A DNA stretch of 64,000 bases, taken from positions 992,001 to 1,056,000 of the forward strand of contig CAJQUN010000051.1 in assembly GCA_907163345.1 (NCBI GenBank). The letters are read 5' to 3'. The notes under the pieces were generated by a model. The model searched no databases and was not told where the DNA came from. It saw only the letters and a list, made by a program, of their open reading frames with translations. Shown one piece after another: positions 11,076-24,009 of the stretch. Position numbers and translations under genes: made by a program. The DNA is from Haberlea rhodopensis (taxonomy: Eukaryota; Streptophyta; Magnoliopsida; Lamiales; Gesneriaceae). Position 1 is the first letter of the stretch. Every line of letters begins with the position of its first letter.

Positions 11076-12250
11076 TGTTAGTTCCAAACTTTATCGATGA
11101 GATTTTAAAGATGACAAAACATATCAGACCGGATCGAGAGAAATCAGACTGACCAGATCGATCGCCCAAAACAGATCAAGCTGATAAGATGACAAAGCAT
11201 ATCAGACCGGATCGAGGGTAATCAGACTGACCAGATCGATAGCTCAAAACAGAACAAGTTGATAAGGCATATCACATATCAGACCGGATTGATAGATATC
11301 AGACTGACTAGATCGAAGCTTCAGATCGATCTCAATCTTTATCAGATCAGAGCAGTCAAGGATGCATAAAGAGTGGTTCTTCAGTCCGAATCATTAACGG
11401 CTATTTATTGTAGAATTTAATGTCGCAATTAATGCTACAAAGGACCAAAGACTGAAGATTACCATAAAAGGTAAGAAGACAAAGAAGAGCTTACCTGACA
11501 GTCGCCGAAAGCATGAACCAGAACGGCAAGTATCCTGAAGAAGAAGACTGTAGCTTACTCAGAGATTAAGCAGAGTCAAGAGTTGCACATTAAGGGAAAT
11601 AATGTCGTTGGTACATGCAACTATAAAAGGATGCAACAACAATACAGAAAAGTACATAATACAAGACTCTCGCTGATCAATCAAAAAAACAGCACAAGCG
11701 TTCAAACTCAGAATCTCTCGAGCTGAAATTATTCTTAAGCACGATTACATTGTAATATTTGATCATTTAGGATCACTGTGAGCATCTTGTGTATTCTGTA
11801 TTGAAAAATAGAAGTGAGAAACAAATTGTAACTGTCAGACAGAGAGTGTCTGAACAGATCGAGTGACTAGGAGTTTCAGTCTGGTAGTGAGGTAAATCCA
11901 GCTGAATCGGGTTTGTACAACAGGATTGTATAAATCAAAGTCTTCTAGTAGAAACCTTCCTTAATTGGAAGAAGGGGAGACGTAGAAGGATTACACCACC
12001 TTCGAACTTCCAGAAACATATCCTGTGTCTTATCTTTCTGCACTCGTTCTTTCATTCAAGCCATCGAGCCGTTCTTACAAATATAAAAACAGACCGTTCC
12101 GCACTTATACATTCAGTGGTCTGTTCTATAAAAGAGTTGATTAAGAAACAGATTTCTTTCACTAATCCGAAAGAAATCACAAGGGATTAAATTTTACAAG
12201 GAGTGTTCATTCACCCCCCCCTCTCTAAATACTCCGGACCGATCCTAACA
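11076..12250 (+). repeat. B1 3' LTR
   Basis: Starts TGTTAGTTCC directly after the polypurine tract and ends CCTAACA, followed by GAAGC. A TATA box lies at 11622-11630. It differs from the 5' LTR at roughly 17 positions by eye, including small length changes near the CCCCC run. Confidence 0.95.
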
Positions 12251-12670
12251 GAAGCCAAGGTAGAGAATTGATAAAGAAGATGGCTTAATCTTGCACCTAT
12301 AAAGCCAAGACAGAATGAGAGATTTACTGAAAGAATCAAGAACCAAGACCAATTAAATTGTTGCGTAGTTAACTGCTAAACAAACTAGCCGTTAGAGTTA
12401 GTTAATTAGGAATAGAAGTTGTAATCCATCATGTATAAATACAAGCAATAGTGCTTGGCTCTATGTAGATAAAATTAGTATTGCTCAAGTGTTCTGTAAT
12501 CTTCTCATGTTCTACGGATAATAAAATTAAGTCCTTTCAATCTTCAGTCCTTTCAATCTTCATTCAATCTGATTGTATAATCTCTTTGTTGATTTCTTTT
12601 ATTTGTGTTCATATTCTTTATTGCCATAAATTGTTTAATTCTTTGTGGCTTGATCATACGGCTCATAACA
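12251..12670 (+). mobile_element. Element A 3' tail and probable LTR remnant
   Basis: After the GAAGC duplication the element A sequence resumes with CCAAGGTAGAGAA, a degenerate polypurine tract at the place where plant Copia elements have one. A possible LTR runs from TGATAAAG (12269) to CATAACA (12669). The 5' LTR of A is not in the window, so this boundary is a guess. Confidence 0.4.
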
Positions 12671-12839
12671 TTTAATTTAGAGTGGAACACATCAATAATT
12701 TTTATAATAAGTCTTTTGAATTGTTAGAAAGTGGATAATATTTAACTCTTTAACTGAACATATACAAGAAAAGAGTGGAGAAAACTTGTTATTCTTATAA
12801 TTACTTTCAATTTAACTTGATGCAAATGAGAACAACTTA

Positions 12840-14900
12840 TAGGCACGGTTTGGTATAATGGATATAAGAAAAACAACTAAGCCTTTAACTCTAATGAATT
12901 GGGGCAGGCTACATGAACAATAGAGAGAATCAAGTCTGGTCGAACATGTGCGTCAATCTTTTCCAAATGCTTTTATCGGTCAGAATATCCTCTTCAACCC
13001 ACTTGAACTCCAAGTCTTTGTATATAACTTCGAGCCATGTATTCTTCGGTCGCCCTCTCGCTCTCGTGAAGTGGCCAAAATCCATGGACTCCACCCGATG
13101 TACAGGTGCATTGTTGGGCCTACGTCGTACATGAACAAATCAACGTAAATGACTACCTTGCATCTTCTCTTCTATACAAGCTACACCTAGTTCAGCTCGA
13201 ATGTCTTCGTTTCTTATTTTATCTCTTCTGGTCTTACCACACAACCAACGAGCAGCATTATGTCCCATACAATATTGGAGGTCTAATGGCGGTTCTAAAA
13301 AACATTCCCTTCAATTTCAGCGGGAGATTACGATCGCATATAACTCCGGTGGTTAACGTCACTGCAAATCTCTCCATCTTTTTGGATAACATAACCTAGG
13401 TATTGAAACTTGGTGATCATCGATACCTCTTGACCATCGAATGCTACAAAATCGGGATCCTGAAAGGTGCGACCACTAAATTTACACTCCATATATTCTG
13501 TTTCGACCTACTTAATCTAAACACATTGATTCCAAGTTTCTCTCCATAACTCCAATTTGGCATTTATCCCTACCCTGTCTCATAGATTAACTCATCGTCA
13601 GTGAAAAGCGTGGTGCAGGGTAATTTAGTTTGTATGTCTTTTGTTATCTCATTCATACTACGGCGAACAAGAAAAGACTCAACATAGACCCTTGGTGCAA
13701 TTCAATAATGATCGAGAACTCAATTGTCACCCCACTGCACGTTCTTACATTGGATACTACTCTGTTGTATATGTATTTGATAATATTGACATACTTGATG
13801 TGAACTCTTTTCTTCATCAAAGGAAACCATAATATCTCCCTTGGGACTTTATCGTAGGCCTTCTCTAAGTCTATAAAGATCATATGACAATCTTTACTCC
13901 TATCACGATAGCGCTCGACAGGTTGACGAAGTAAATGAATAACTTCTGTAGATGGCCGTCCTGTCATGAACCCGAATTGATTTTTCGAGATCTTAATCTT
14001 CCTCCTTAACCGATATTCAATTATCATTTCCCAAAACTTCATTGTGTGACACATGAGTTTTATGGCACTATAGTTGGTGTAGCTCTGAATGTCACATTTG
14101 TTCTTATAGATAGGGATGATAATACTCTTTCTCCATTTATTTGGAATTTTGGCACTCCTCCAAATATTGTTAAACAGATCTGTTAGTCACTTTACTCCAG
14201 TCAATCCTAAAAATCTACCTACTTCAACAGGGGTTCCATCAGGACCAACCGCTCTTCGTGCTTTCATGTTGTTCAAGGCTTCTTTAACCTCAGATTCTTT
14301 AATTTTGTGAGTAAACTCACGGTTTACATCATGTTGATGTGGATGTTAATATCATCTAAATTTTGGCTAAAGCCACCATTGAACAAGCTGTTAAAATAAT
14401 TTTTCCATCTTGTTTTGGTGTCTTCATCTCTAACCAAGACTTTATAGTTATCATCTTTTATGCATTTCACTGCACATAAGTCTCTTGTTCCTCGCACGAG
14501 CAATCCTGTAGATATCATGTTCTACCTCATTGGTGTTCAATTTATCATACACTTCGTTGTTGACTTTAGCTCCAGCATCTCGAACTGCTGTCTTTTTTTT
14601 TGCAAGCTTATATATTTCAAAGGTTGCCCCATTGTTCTTCTTCTTCATCATCTCTCTGTAAGCATCCCTCTTGATTCGAGTAGCCTTCTTCACGGCTTCA
14701 TTCCACAATGATGCGTCCTTACCTGGTGGAGCATATTCTATTGACTCACAAGCAGCTCTTTAGCTGCCATATTAATGACACGAGCCATTTTGGTCCAGGT
14801 AGTATCAAGATCATCTTTTGGCGTCCAATTAACTTTCTCAATTATGGTTCATTCACACTTATCAATGTACCAAATGCTGCCATAAGGTATTATTGATAAG
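12840..14900 (-). mobile_element. Decayed RTE-type LINE retrotransposon
   Basis: Minus-strand non-LTR reverse transcriptase in several frames. From 14708 downward come a linker with WNEAVKKATRIKRDAYR and VEHDIYRIARARNK, then CIKDDNYKVLV and WKNYFNSLFNG (14324-14518). RT core motifs NQFGFMTGRPSTEVIHLLRQ, FIDLEKAYDKVPRE and LHQGSMLS lie at 13653-14054. A degenerate FTDD replaces the catalytic FADD near 13600. The 3' end near 12900-13080 reads RGRPKNTWLEVIYKDL, and the element ends near 12840 in a short simple tail typical of plant RTE. No endonuclease domain is seen, so it is 5'-truncated and dead. Confidence 0.85.
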
Positions 14901-15269
14901 TGTTAGCCAACAAGAATCTATCCTAAATGTACCACTAATAATTACATTCATCTCACTAAGTATATGAATAAACCAAAAAGATACATACATGTATTCCTCC
15001 AAGTCCATGTATTAGAAACATGTAAAATATTCTAGATAATTAATTGATGAATCATGTATATTCATTCAACATGAATATCTTAACAAATTAACTTACGTAA
15101 TTTATCACAATTTTTATTTCAACGTGATTATTGATGATAATTTTTATCGATTCGTCTAAAGATTTTTATCCTATAACACAATTTTTTATTTTGAAAAAAA
15201 GCAAATAAAATTTCATTCTTTGAACTTAAAGTTCAAAGATTATAAATATAAATATATATCTTGTCAAAA
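14901..15269. other. Intergenic, downstream of TBL gene 1
   Basis: AT-rich sequence between the LINE and the stop codon of TBL gene 1. It should include the 3' untranslated region of that gene. No other feature is recognised. Confidence 0.5.
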
Positions 15270-17195
15270 CTAATTGGTCTGTCTAAAAATATAAGCATAC
15301 AAGAGCTCGTTCCAAACATCAGGAACTCCCGGAAGACACCAATGTATACAATCAGCATAGCTAAGAGGGTTGGAAATTTGCTCTTGAGTTAAAGGCTCCC
15401 ATTGTTTCCTATAAATTGAAGGATGCCCTTCTTTTCTGTACTCCGAAAGTTGAGTTACATTTATCATTTCGACGTTTAATCCTCTTTTTTTAACTTCATC
15501 GATTGTTTTATCGACTATTTGCATCATTTTAGGATCCGAATCCGATCCTCTTCCCTGATATCCTTCTCTGGTTATGGGTTCGGTTTCGTTGAGGCAATTT
15601 TCACCTATGGAACTTCCCCATTCTTCTGCCCTGAAATTAATATGAGAATATTTAACAAGAATGGACGACTCTTAATGTAATAAAAAAATTTGATGAAAAT
15701 TAAAGGGTGATGCCTTTCATGAGTTGGGGACATGGCCATGAAAAACAACCGAGTCTTCCTACGATTGACATGGATTTCCAACCATTCCGACCATGTTTTC
15801 ATAGCCATTTCATAGCTACGTAGCATGTCTACATCCTTGTATATTCCATCCGAATTTTCAAACGAGCCCCACCTATCATTAGAATTAAGAACAGAAGATG
15901 AAAACAAATAACAAAATTAATATATAATTTTTTATTTTAAAAATAGGATGTGAGATAGACCAAATTTAATTTCTATACTTTAAATGACACTTCAGGCATA
16001 AAATCGAGAAGGAGAATTATATGTCCAAGATTAATATCGAAGATACTAAATTATACTTACAATACTTTCATTTGAGGACGTTTCCACCAAAGATAGGTGT
16101 TGAACACAAGTATATCTGCATCTGTCCAATGGCGAGCATGCTTTTCAATAGCTTGGGCTCGTACTATCCGATCTGTTAACCGATGGTTCACTGGATCATC
16201 CGAATTCGATTCCACTAGCAATGGTTCCCAGTAGAACTCAATTCTTGCATTGTACTCCTTTATTACATGAAATTAACCAATTATAAAAATATAGTACAAG
16301 ATTAATATAACGATGATGAAAATTGCATGCATTTAGACTTACTTTAGCCTTGAAAGTGATCAATGAGCTGCCATTGTTGTGCATGTACTTTTGGCCTTTT
16401 GGGATTGCCTTGTCAAGAAGACATACCATAGATACCCATTGTCCTCTATTCAAAGAATCCCCAACAAAAACTAGCCTTTTATTCCTCAATCTCTCTAATA
16501 GTGTTGTGGCATTGAACCTTTACATTAAGATAAAAGGAAAAAAATCCCCACATGCTCAAATATCATATACCATCATAAATATATTCTTTATATATATATA
16601 CACACACTTGCAATAGTGCTGCATCGAACATTTATATTAAGATAGAGGGCAAAAAAAATTAATTGACGACATAGCGTATCAAAATTACATAGAGATAAAC
16701 GGGAGGACTAAAAAAGTAATGTAATTTTTCTTATAAAAATTCAAATATTGAAAGAAATAGAATTTTTATATTTTAAAAGTCTTATATTCACAAACAATTA
16801 GGGTACCTGGGGAGGTTGCAGTGGTGAGGCTGCCATCTCCAATTTTGGTAACTCAAGTCTTTTCTTCCAAATTTGGCACAAGCCATTTGATCCGACATGA
16901 ATGTGCATTGTTCTTCCTTATACAAAGGATACGATACGTTATCAAAAACCCATTTTCCAGAAAACAAATCGCACTCCGAAGACTCCGATGACGATTCATT
17001 TTTCCTTTTTGTCAAGTTCTGATCACCACCATCTCTTTCTTTAACTAAGTATTCTCCACTCTCCGCCGTCAAATAAATCGCTCCGGCCATCAATGCCGCC
17101 ACAAGAAGTGCTACAAGGGACTGAAAACTGCACCGAACGTCCCATATTCCGGCAAGTAAACCCATCTTTTTCGCCATTAATTTTGAATCATTCAT
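15270..17195 (-). CDS. TBL family polysaccharide O-acetyltransferase (gene 1)
   Basis: Five exons on the minus strand: 17195-16807, 16517-16343, 16257-16061, 15872-15714 and 15630-15270, together 1281 bases coding for 426 residues with no interruption. An N-terminal membrane anchor (about 25-43) fits a Golgi type II protein. The PMR5-N domain is at about 75-130 (CDLFSGKWVFDN), the GDS motif at 149-151 and the DxxH motif (DCIH) at 400-403; GDS and DxxH supply the Ser-His-Asp catalytic residues of TBL esterase-fold transferases. Wording such as SPTHERAEEWG suggests the xylan-acetylating TBL28-35 group, possibly TBL31/33. The intron 4 donor reads GC rather than GT. ATG at 17195 is chosen because the upstream TTG is not a plant start. 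Confidence 0.9.
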
Positions 17196-17370
17196 CAACC
17201 TAATCTTCTTGTATCAATGAATGTGCCTCGAACTTCTCTAGTACTGATCTTCCTTTAAGTTGCTGGCATTTGGTGAGACTAAGCTTTCAGAAGCTGTTGG
17301 TAGAGTGGGATTGGGTGGTTTATCAAAATCAATACTTTAAGGTTCTGGTGTAATGGCGGCATGGGAAGTA

Positions 17371-17378
17371 TATTTATA
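17371..17378 (-). promoter_or_regulatory. Probable TATA box of TBL gene 1
   Basis: On the minus strand this reads CTATAAATATA, about 176 bp upstream of the start codon. That leaves a 5' untranslated region of about 145 bases, which is normal for a plant gene. It is a sequence match only. Confidence 0.6.
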
Positions 17379-18500
17379 GGTGATGTCTTTATTAGGTGGT
17401 AACTGCCATATTTGTTAATTAGAATATATATATATATATAAAAATATATTAGATAAAGCTGTTGGAATTAATGCGTTGGCTTCAAGACATTTCTCAAAAT
17501 CCTCTAATTACTTCGATTAGACTACAAAATATCCTGATTATAACCATTATTTTACATTAACATCCTTGTGCAGACGTTGTCTGTATAATTGGTATTTTAT
17601 GGATATTGTTTTGGAGAACTATTTTTATATAAAACTATGAGCAACTATGTTGAATATATTTTTAATTATTGTGACGGTTTGAAATTAGTTTGATTTGGTT
17701 TATAATTATTTTTGGGTAATGTGTGACATTTTTTGAAAAAATAAATGGAATAATCTAGCAATTATATTAAGTATAAGTTTATTTTATTTTATGGGATAAG
17801 AGTATACTGGTCATTCGAAAGTTTATTTGTACTGTGAGATATGCTAGAAATATAAGGTTTGTGAGAGAAATGGTTTTCTTTTTTATCATTTTCAATTTCA
17901 TTATTCCAATTGTAATAAAATATAATACACATATTTATAGGTAAAAATTACTTAATGCACACAAATTGTTCTTCTCAATGTGCTCGTTATTCCAGTTAAT
18001 TTTTGTAGCATATATTTGTCATGATAGTTATCAATTTTCTCACGACTAATGACTTGATAATGCAACGTGCAGGTTTTTATTTTCAACACTTCCCCATCAA
18101 GTTGGTGCATTGATGTCAAAATGCCCAACTTAACTTTGAACATCTGTTTGAGACTATTTATCCTCTTCTTGAGATCTTGCTCCTCTTTTGGGAGTCTTGT
18201 CCTTCTTGAAAAGTTTGCATCAGCTCAACTTTGGGTAGTCTGTGTCAGCTTCACTTTGAGTAGTATACGCCAACTCCACTTTGGGTATCAATGTCGGCTC
18301 CTCTTTGATAGTCTGCACTGCTCCTATTTGGAAGTGAATGAGTCTTCAACAGATTTTTTATATATTTTTATATACTTATTATTTAATTTTTATATATTTT
18401 TTTAAAATTTATTTATTTTTTAAGGAAACAAAAGAAGACAAGGAAAAGTCAGGCTTATTATGATTTTATTTAAAATATCCCAACCATACAAGGCTTGCAC
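17379..18500. other. Intergenic upstream of TBL gene 1
   Basis: AT-rich sequence with a short (TA)n run near 17427-17438. It probably contains the rest of the gene 1 promoter. Repeated near-copies of TCAACTTTGGGTAGTCTG-like words occur at about 18215-18310. No gene is recognised. Confidence 0.5.
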
Positions 18501-18501
18501 C

Positions 18502-20710
18502 TAGAGATGTCAAACGGAGCGGACGACACGAGGCACGACACATGTACGACACATCACGGAGCGACAAGACACTGTCCATTTTGCTACAGTACCGTGATGT
18601 GCCATGCATGGTCTGTAACATGGGTTGTGCCGGTCCATAGGGTGTCGGCCCATGAGCCGACACGGCACAACACGTCACTGTAGTTTTTTTTTTAAAATTC
18701 TAGCGATCGGTCGGCAGTAATGTGCCGATCGATCGCTAAAATGTCGTAGCAATACTTGCCAAAAAATGGTGCTATACCGATCGATCGGTAAAACACCAAT
18801 GTCAAAAAAAATAGTCGTTTCAACGGCTATTTTTCCATTTTTTCTAATTGTTATATATAGGTGTGTGTTGAGTAAACATTTTATCCTATCAATTTATCTC
18901 TCAATCTCGAAGCTCTATATTCTTGAAGCTCTATAGTCTATACTCTCAATTTGTTCTAAAGAAGAAAGAAGTCCGTCTCAAGTTTGCTAATACAAGGACA
19001 AACAACAAAGCCAATACTCATTCTAGCAAATATTTGGTAACTTTTATATTTGTTGTATTATATAATTCTAATCTACATACATAATGACCGATTCATCTTA
19101 TAATGTGAATTATGATGATGAAATACATCAATTTCAAGAAAATGAAGAAAGTACACCAAATATTCGATCATCAACTAGAAGAACTTCTAAAAAAAACTAG
19201 TAATTTATGACAATTATTCGATGTAGAAAATGTTGAGAGAAAGCGGACCAAATGATAGTAACTCAACTACTCTTTCACAAGTCGGTACTGGTGGTAGTAG
19301 TTTGAATTTATGTTTTTCACTTATAATGTTGAAAGAGATAGAAGATAATTAGCTAAATACATAGTATGGGCGGAGAAACCTTTTTCAATGGGGGCACATG
19401 CGAAATTCATTAATTATATTAATTTAGCTTTGCAACCTCAACTTAAAGGTTTTCAAGAAATACTATTAAATCGGATGCATTCACAATTTTTAATGAATAT
19501 AAAGCAAATTTAATTAAGTAATTAGGTAATCTTTCTTCGAAAGTAGCACTAACTAGTGGTATTTAGACAACTTATCTTGGTAATGCATCATATCTATATG
19601 TTACAGGACATTGGATTGACGAAAACTGGATTATATAAAAAGAATTTAGGTTTCACAAAAAATTGATTGGCCTCATATGGATGGAGTTATTTTTAATGCC
19701 ATTATGCAAGTTATTAATGAATATAGTATTATTAAAAAAAATATTCTCTATTTCGTTTGATAATACAACTAATAATATCGCTGCAATTATTATATTAAAA
19801 CTTATTTGCAAGCAATTTTAAATGGTGATATTTTTCATATTCGTTGTGCATGTCATATGTTAAATTTGTGTATGTAAGATGGATTGAAACCACTTGAGAT
19901 TCATTTAGAAAAAATAAAGATTACTCTTAAATTTCTTCATGGTTCAGTTGCTAGAAAAAAAGACTTCAAAAGTTTATGCATTTCTCATGGTATGAATTAG
20001 AAAGATTTTCCTTACGATGTTCCTAATAGGTGGAATTCCATATATTTAATGTTGCAAGCATGTTTACCTTCTAGAAATGTGATCACTTGATTTTTTAATG
20101 AAAGGACGACCGAACATTTTCATATTGAAGAAACTGATTGGGAAATTTCTTCTAATATTTGTAATTTTTTAGAACCGTTTTATGATTCTACCAATTTATT
20201 TTCGGTTGTTATTATCCAACTTCTTCAATATTTTTGAATAAAATTTATGAAAATAGTGAATGTTTTGCATTACATAGAGGTGATCCATTTTTTACTAGAA
20301 TTGTTGAACCAATGGAGTATAAATTTAAAAATATTGGAAAATTATTCCTATGTTGAATTGCTTGGCATCAATTCTAGATCCTAAATTAAAATTATATAGT
20401 ATAAAAATTATAATAGAATCTTATTACACGAACATGACTTATGAAAATGTTAATATTAATCAAAAGAAAGATTGCATTAATAGATGTTTGTTTGTTTTGT
20501 TTTCTTTATATGATTTGTTACATAATTCTAGATCAATTCTAGTAAGAGAAAGTGGTAGTAGTGGTCGTAGTAGTAGTAAGGATTCTGTGTGCACAATGTT
20601 AAGAAGAAGACAAGACTCTACTTCCATTTCTTCTAGTTCTAGTTCTAATACATCTTTATTTACTGAGCTTCAATTATATCTAAATCAATGCATAAATTTC
20701 CTTTGAGTTA
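18502..20710 (+). mobile_element. Decayed hAT-superfamily DNA transposon
   Basis: The left end TAGAGATGTCAAACGG (18502) matches plant hAT terminal sequences. From about 19084 a broken transposase can be read: MTDSSYNVNYDDE, then VTGHWIDENWI (about 19600), IRCACHMLNLCM (about 19840), KITLKFLHGSVA, VPNRWNSIYLMLQACL (about 20020-20060), ICNFLEPFYDST, and SILDPKLKLYSIKIIIE (20370 on). These are hallmark hAT transposase words. Stops interrupt it many times. The 3' terminal repeat and duplicated target were not found, so the right end is approximate. Confidence 0.85.
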
Positions 20711-21201
20711 ATTTGTGTTCCAAAAAAATCCTAGTGTTTTCTAATATTATATACTTTTGAATTTTGATCAATGATTTTTTTTTATTTTACTGATTAAAAA
20801 TACGTAAAGGAAGTTTTAGCTCAAATTTCATTATGTAAACGTTAAAGATGGAAAGATCATACAAAATTAGACTCGAGTAATCATTTAATTTAAATTATAG
20901 GAACATTTCCCAAATGTTGGAATGGTCAGACAGAAATTTTGTCATGTACAATGATGTAAGATGATCGAGCACAACCCAACCACTACCTCGTCTTTCTCCA
21001 TTCTTTATAACTTGGAACTTTAACAACAGTTGATGGTAACATTATAATTAATATGAAACAGAACTGGAGTTATTATTTTTAACAAATAATTTGACTTTCT
21101 AACCAAACAATTTTCAGAACCCACGTGAGAGATTATTGATTTCCCACTAAATTTAATCATGTTTTTCTATTGGTTCACCAAAACTAATTAATCTAACACT
21201 C
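20711..21201. other. Upstream region of TBL gene 2
   Basis: AT-rich intergenic DNA leading to the gene 2 start codon. An inverted CCAAT (CTATTGG, near 21166) is the only promoter-like word noted. The right end of the hAT may extend into the first part. Confidence 0.4.
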
Positions 21202-22913
21202 ATGGCTTCATTGGAAAATACACAAGAAGCTCATTTTGAATTTTCTCAAATGGGTGTTAGAACATTTAACCTTAGATTCAAGATTCATTACCTTGCAGGT
21301 CTCTTCCTCATAGTTTTGGTGACTGCTGCTATTTATAATCTCACAGGAAGCAATGGCGGAATCCCATTAGAGAAAGCGGCGCAGCAGATTGATCAAGAAA
21401 TGGCAAATGCAACGAAGAAAGAAAAGGAATCAGTTGAACATGATAATGCTAGTACTGTTTCAAGCTGCGACTTATTTACGGGAAGATGGGTTTTTGATAA
21501 TATATCGTTTCCGATGTATAAAGAGCGCGAGTGTTCTTTCATGATAGAAGATTATGCTTGCGAGAAGTACGGGAGAAAAGACCTGAAATATCAAGAATGG
21601 AGATGGCAGCCTCAGGATTGTGATCTTCCAAGGTTTTTTTCTTACTTAAATTGACTCAGAAACATATATATTCGATCAGACACCAAACTAAGTTATGAAC
21701 TGTGAGTTAATTCTTGCTTTTGACAAGGTTTAATGGCACTGCATTTCTGGAGAAAATAAAGGGGAAGAAGCTTGTGTTTGTAGGGGATTCATTGAATAGA
21801 AACCAATACATCTCTATGCTTTGCTTGATCGAGTCATCTCTTTCTTCAGCTGTAAATAAATCAGTGATCCAGAAATGGAAATTTCTTCATCTTTAATGCC
21901 ACGGTAAGTCGGGATTCCCTGAACTTGTCATATATTCAAGTCTTTGAAGCAAAAACGCAGGTAAAAATGAGATGTTTGAGATTTTGTTTTTCTTGGTTGA
22001 CTTGAATATAGGAATACAATGCAAGCATTGGGTTCTACTGGTCTCCGTTTCTAGTTGAATCTAACAACGACGACCCTTTCATCCACCGGTTACAAGACCG
22101 TGTTGTAAGAATTAAGTCCATTGAGAATCATGGCAGGCACTGGGCTGATGCAGATATACTCATCTTTGATTCTTTTGTATGGTGGCTGGAGCCAACTATG
22201 ACCATCTTGTAACCACATTAATCTTCCCACTTATATATATTATATATAATCCAAGAAAATTCTCTTCCCACATATTATTGTTGATCTAATGATACTGAAT
22301 CATTGTATCAGATGGGGTTCATTCGGAAGCAATGATGCAATCTACAAAAGAGTAGACACGAGAGAAGAAACGAGGTATCGTGTATACGAAATGGGATTAA
22401 ACACATGGTCAGATTGGTTGGAATTCAATATCAACACAACCAAAACAAAATTATTCTTCATGAGCCTCTCCCCTCTTCACAAACTGTATGTCATTTAAAC
22501 AATCTTGCATCCTGTAATTATCTTTTTTTTTTTTCCATTTTGTTAATGAAATTTGAGCAATTAATTGCAGTGGTGAAAGTTGGGGTGAAGAGTGGAACTG
22601 CTACGATACAAACGAGCCTATTTCGAAGGAAGATTATTGGGGAATCACGACGGACCGTAAAATGATGAGCGTAGCGGAATCGACTATAGAGAAACTGGAG
22701 TCGAGAGGGATTAACATTCAATACTTGAATATAACACATATGTCGGACTATAGAAAAGATGGTCATCCGTCGATTTATAGGAAATTTTTTCATTCGATAA
22801 GCGACGAGCAATTAAAGGATCCCAGTAGCTATTCGGACTGTGGCCATTGGTGTCTTCCGGGAGTGCCTGATTTTTGGAATCAGGTTCTTTATGCTTATAT
22901 CATGAATTCTTGA
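21202..22913 (+). pseudogene. TBL family O-acetyltransferase (gene 2), one frameshift
   Basis: Five exons by homology with gene 1 and GT-AG borders: 21202-21632, 21728-21960, 22012-22208, 22312-22485 and 22571-22913. Exon 3 is 197 bases in both genes. The product would be about 458 residues: membrane anchor near 28-46, PMR5-N domain with CDLFTGRWVFDN, GDS motif near 163-165, and DxxH (DCGH) near 434-437. Exon 2 holds one extra A in the run at 21873-21875, which shifts the frame after SVIQ and gives an early stop at 21894-21896. All other exons, splice sites and catalytic residues are preserved, so this is either a very recent lesion or an assembly or read error. Role as for gene 1: Golgi acetylation of xylan-type polysaccharide, by homology. 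Confidence 0.85.
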
Positions 22914-24009
22914 TAATTGTACACAGAATAGAACATTAACACTTTTTATTTGGTTTTGGATTTTGGTATTTGTTGATTGACACTTTTAGTTGGAGAGGCA
23001 ATTCAAGTTCTGAAGGGTATGTTGAAATAATACATTTTGCTTTGTCTTTTTTCTGACTAGTTCCATCAGAAAGAAACATCGGTTGCTGAGATTTCGGACT
23101 TTGAAGTATTTAAATTGATGAATCATGTGCCAAGAAAAATAAATAAATGCACGCACTAATAATAATTTTTTGCGATAATCAAGGAAGACCGCCAAGAAAG
23201 TCTACCAACCCCAAAATGTTATAATTTGGACTTTTCTATTTGTTTTATTGAAAAAAATATAGAAGTATTTTTTATTATTTGGGCATCATAATTTAAAAAG
23301 TTTTTTATTTTTTATTTTTATAAAGTGAAACCTAATAAATCATATTAGGAAAATAGCCAACAATCTGACAAAATTGAAGTAATCAAAATTTGGTATTCAG
23401 ATCATGTATAAAGGTTTTTTAGCTTTTATTCTTATTTCATCCTAGTCGAATATTACTAACATAGGTAGTATCATATCAACAATCTGACAAAACTGAAGTA
23501 GAAGCAAAAAAAAATAAAAATATTTATATAATCAATATCAAAATAAAAAATATCCCAACTTAGAGGACTATTTTTATTATTTTCCCAATCATATATTACA
23601 AACAAAAGAAGGTTTCAGAACCTTTAACCAATGGGCTTCTCATTGTTCTCATAAAAAGAAATCATAAGGAGATGGTTTGTACAACTGCTAAAACATCTGG
23701 TTCTTGTGAGCAACGTGAAAAAGAATATGAAGATAGTTTACCTGGAGAATGAGAAGATTTATTTAGTTAATTATTGTTTGATCAGTTATCTAATTTAATT
23801 TACTGGGAGCCTGTGAAACAAGTATTGATACAGTTGAAATTATTTGTTGATGGCAAATTTTAGTTGTTTTAAATAATTTTGAAAGGCACTGTTGTTTTTT
23901 GAAAAGTGATAGATGGATGAAAAATATCAAAATGGATTGTGATATGAATTTAGAGAGAAAAATAATAAATCTCGAGGGTCGTAGCAATGAACCCATAGTT
24001 AATTTTCTC
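22914..24009. other. Intergenic downstream of TBL gene 2
   Basis: AT-rich sequence, no gene recognised. A 24-bp direct repeat beginning CAACAATCTGACAAAA occurs at 23358-23381 and, with one mismatch, at 23477-23500. Confidence 0.5.

Larger units (their letters stand above)
1551..12250 (+). mobile_element. Element B1: full-length SIRE-like Copia retrotransposon
   Basis: This is a complete LTR retrotransposon of 10.7 kb. LTRs of 1171 and 1175 bp begin TGTTAG and end CTAACA, and a perfect GAAGC duplication lies at 1546-1550 and 12251-12255. The order is 5' LTR, initiator-Met primer site, gag, pol (protease, integrase, RT, RNase H), spacer, extra ORF, polypurine tract, 3' LTR; integrase before RT is the Copia order. 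Gag style, LTR size and an extra 3' ORF point to the SIRE/Maximus lineage. By eye the two LTRs differ at about 17 positions, so the insertion is not recent. Gag, pol and the extra ORF all carry stops, so it cannot be autonomous now. Confidence 0.95.
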
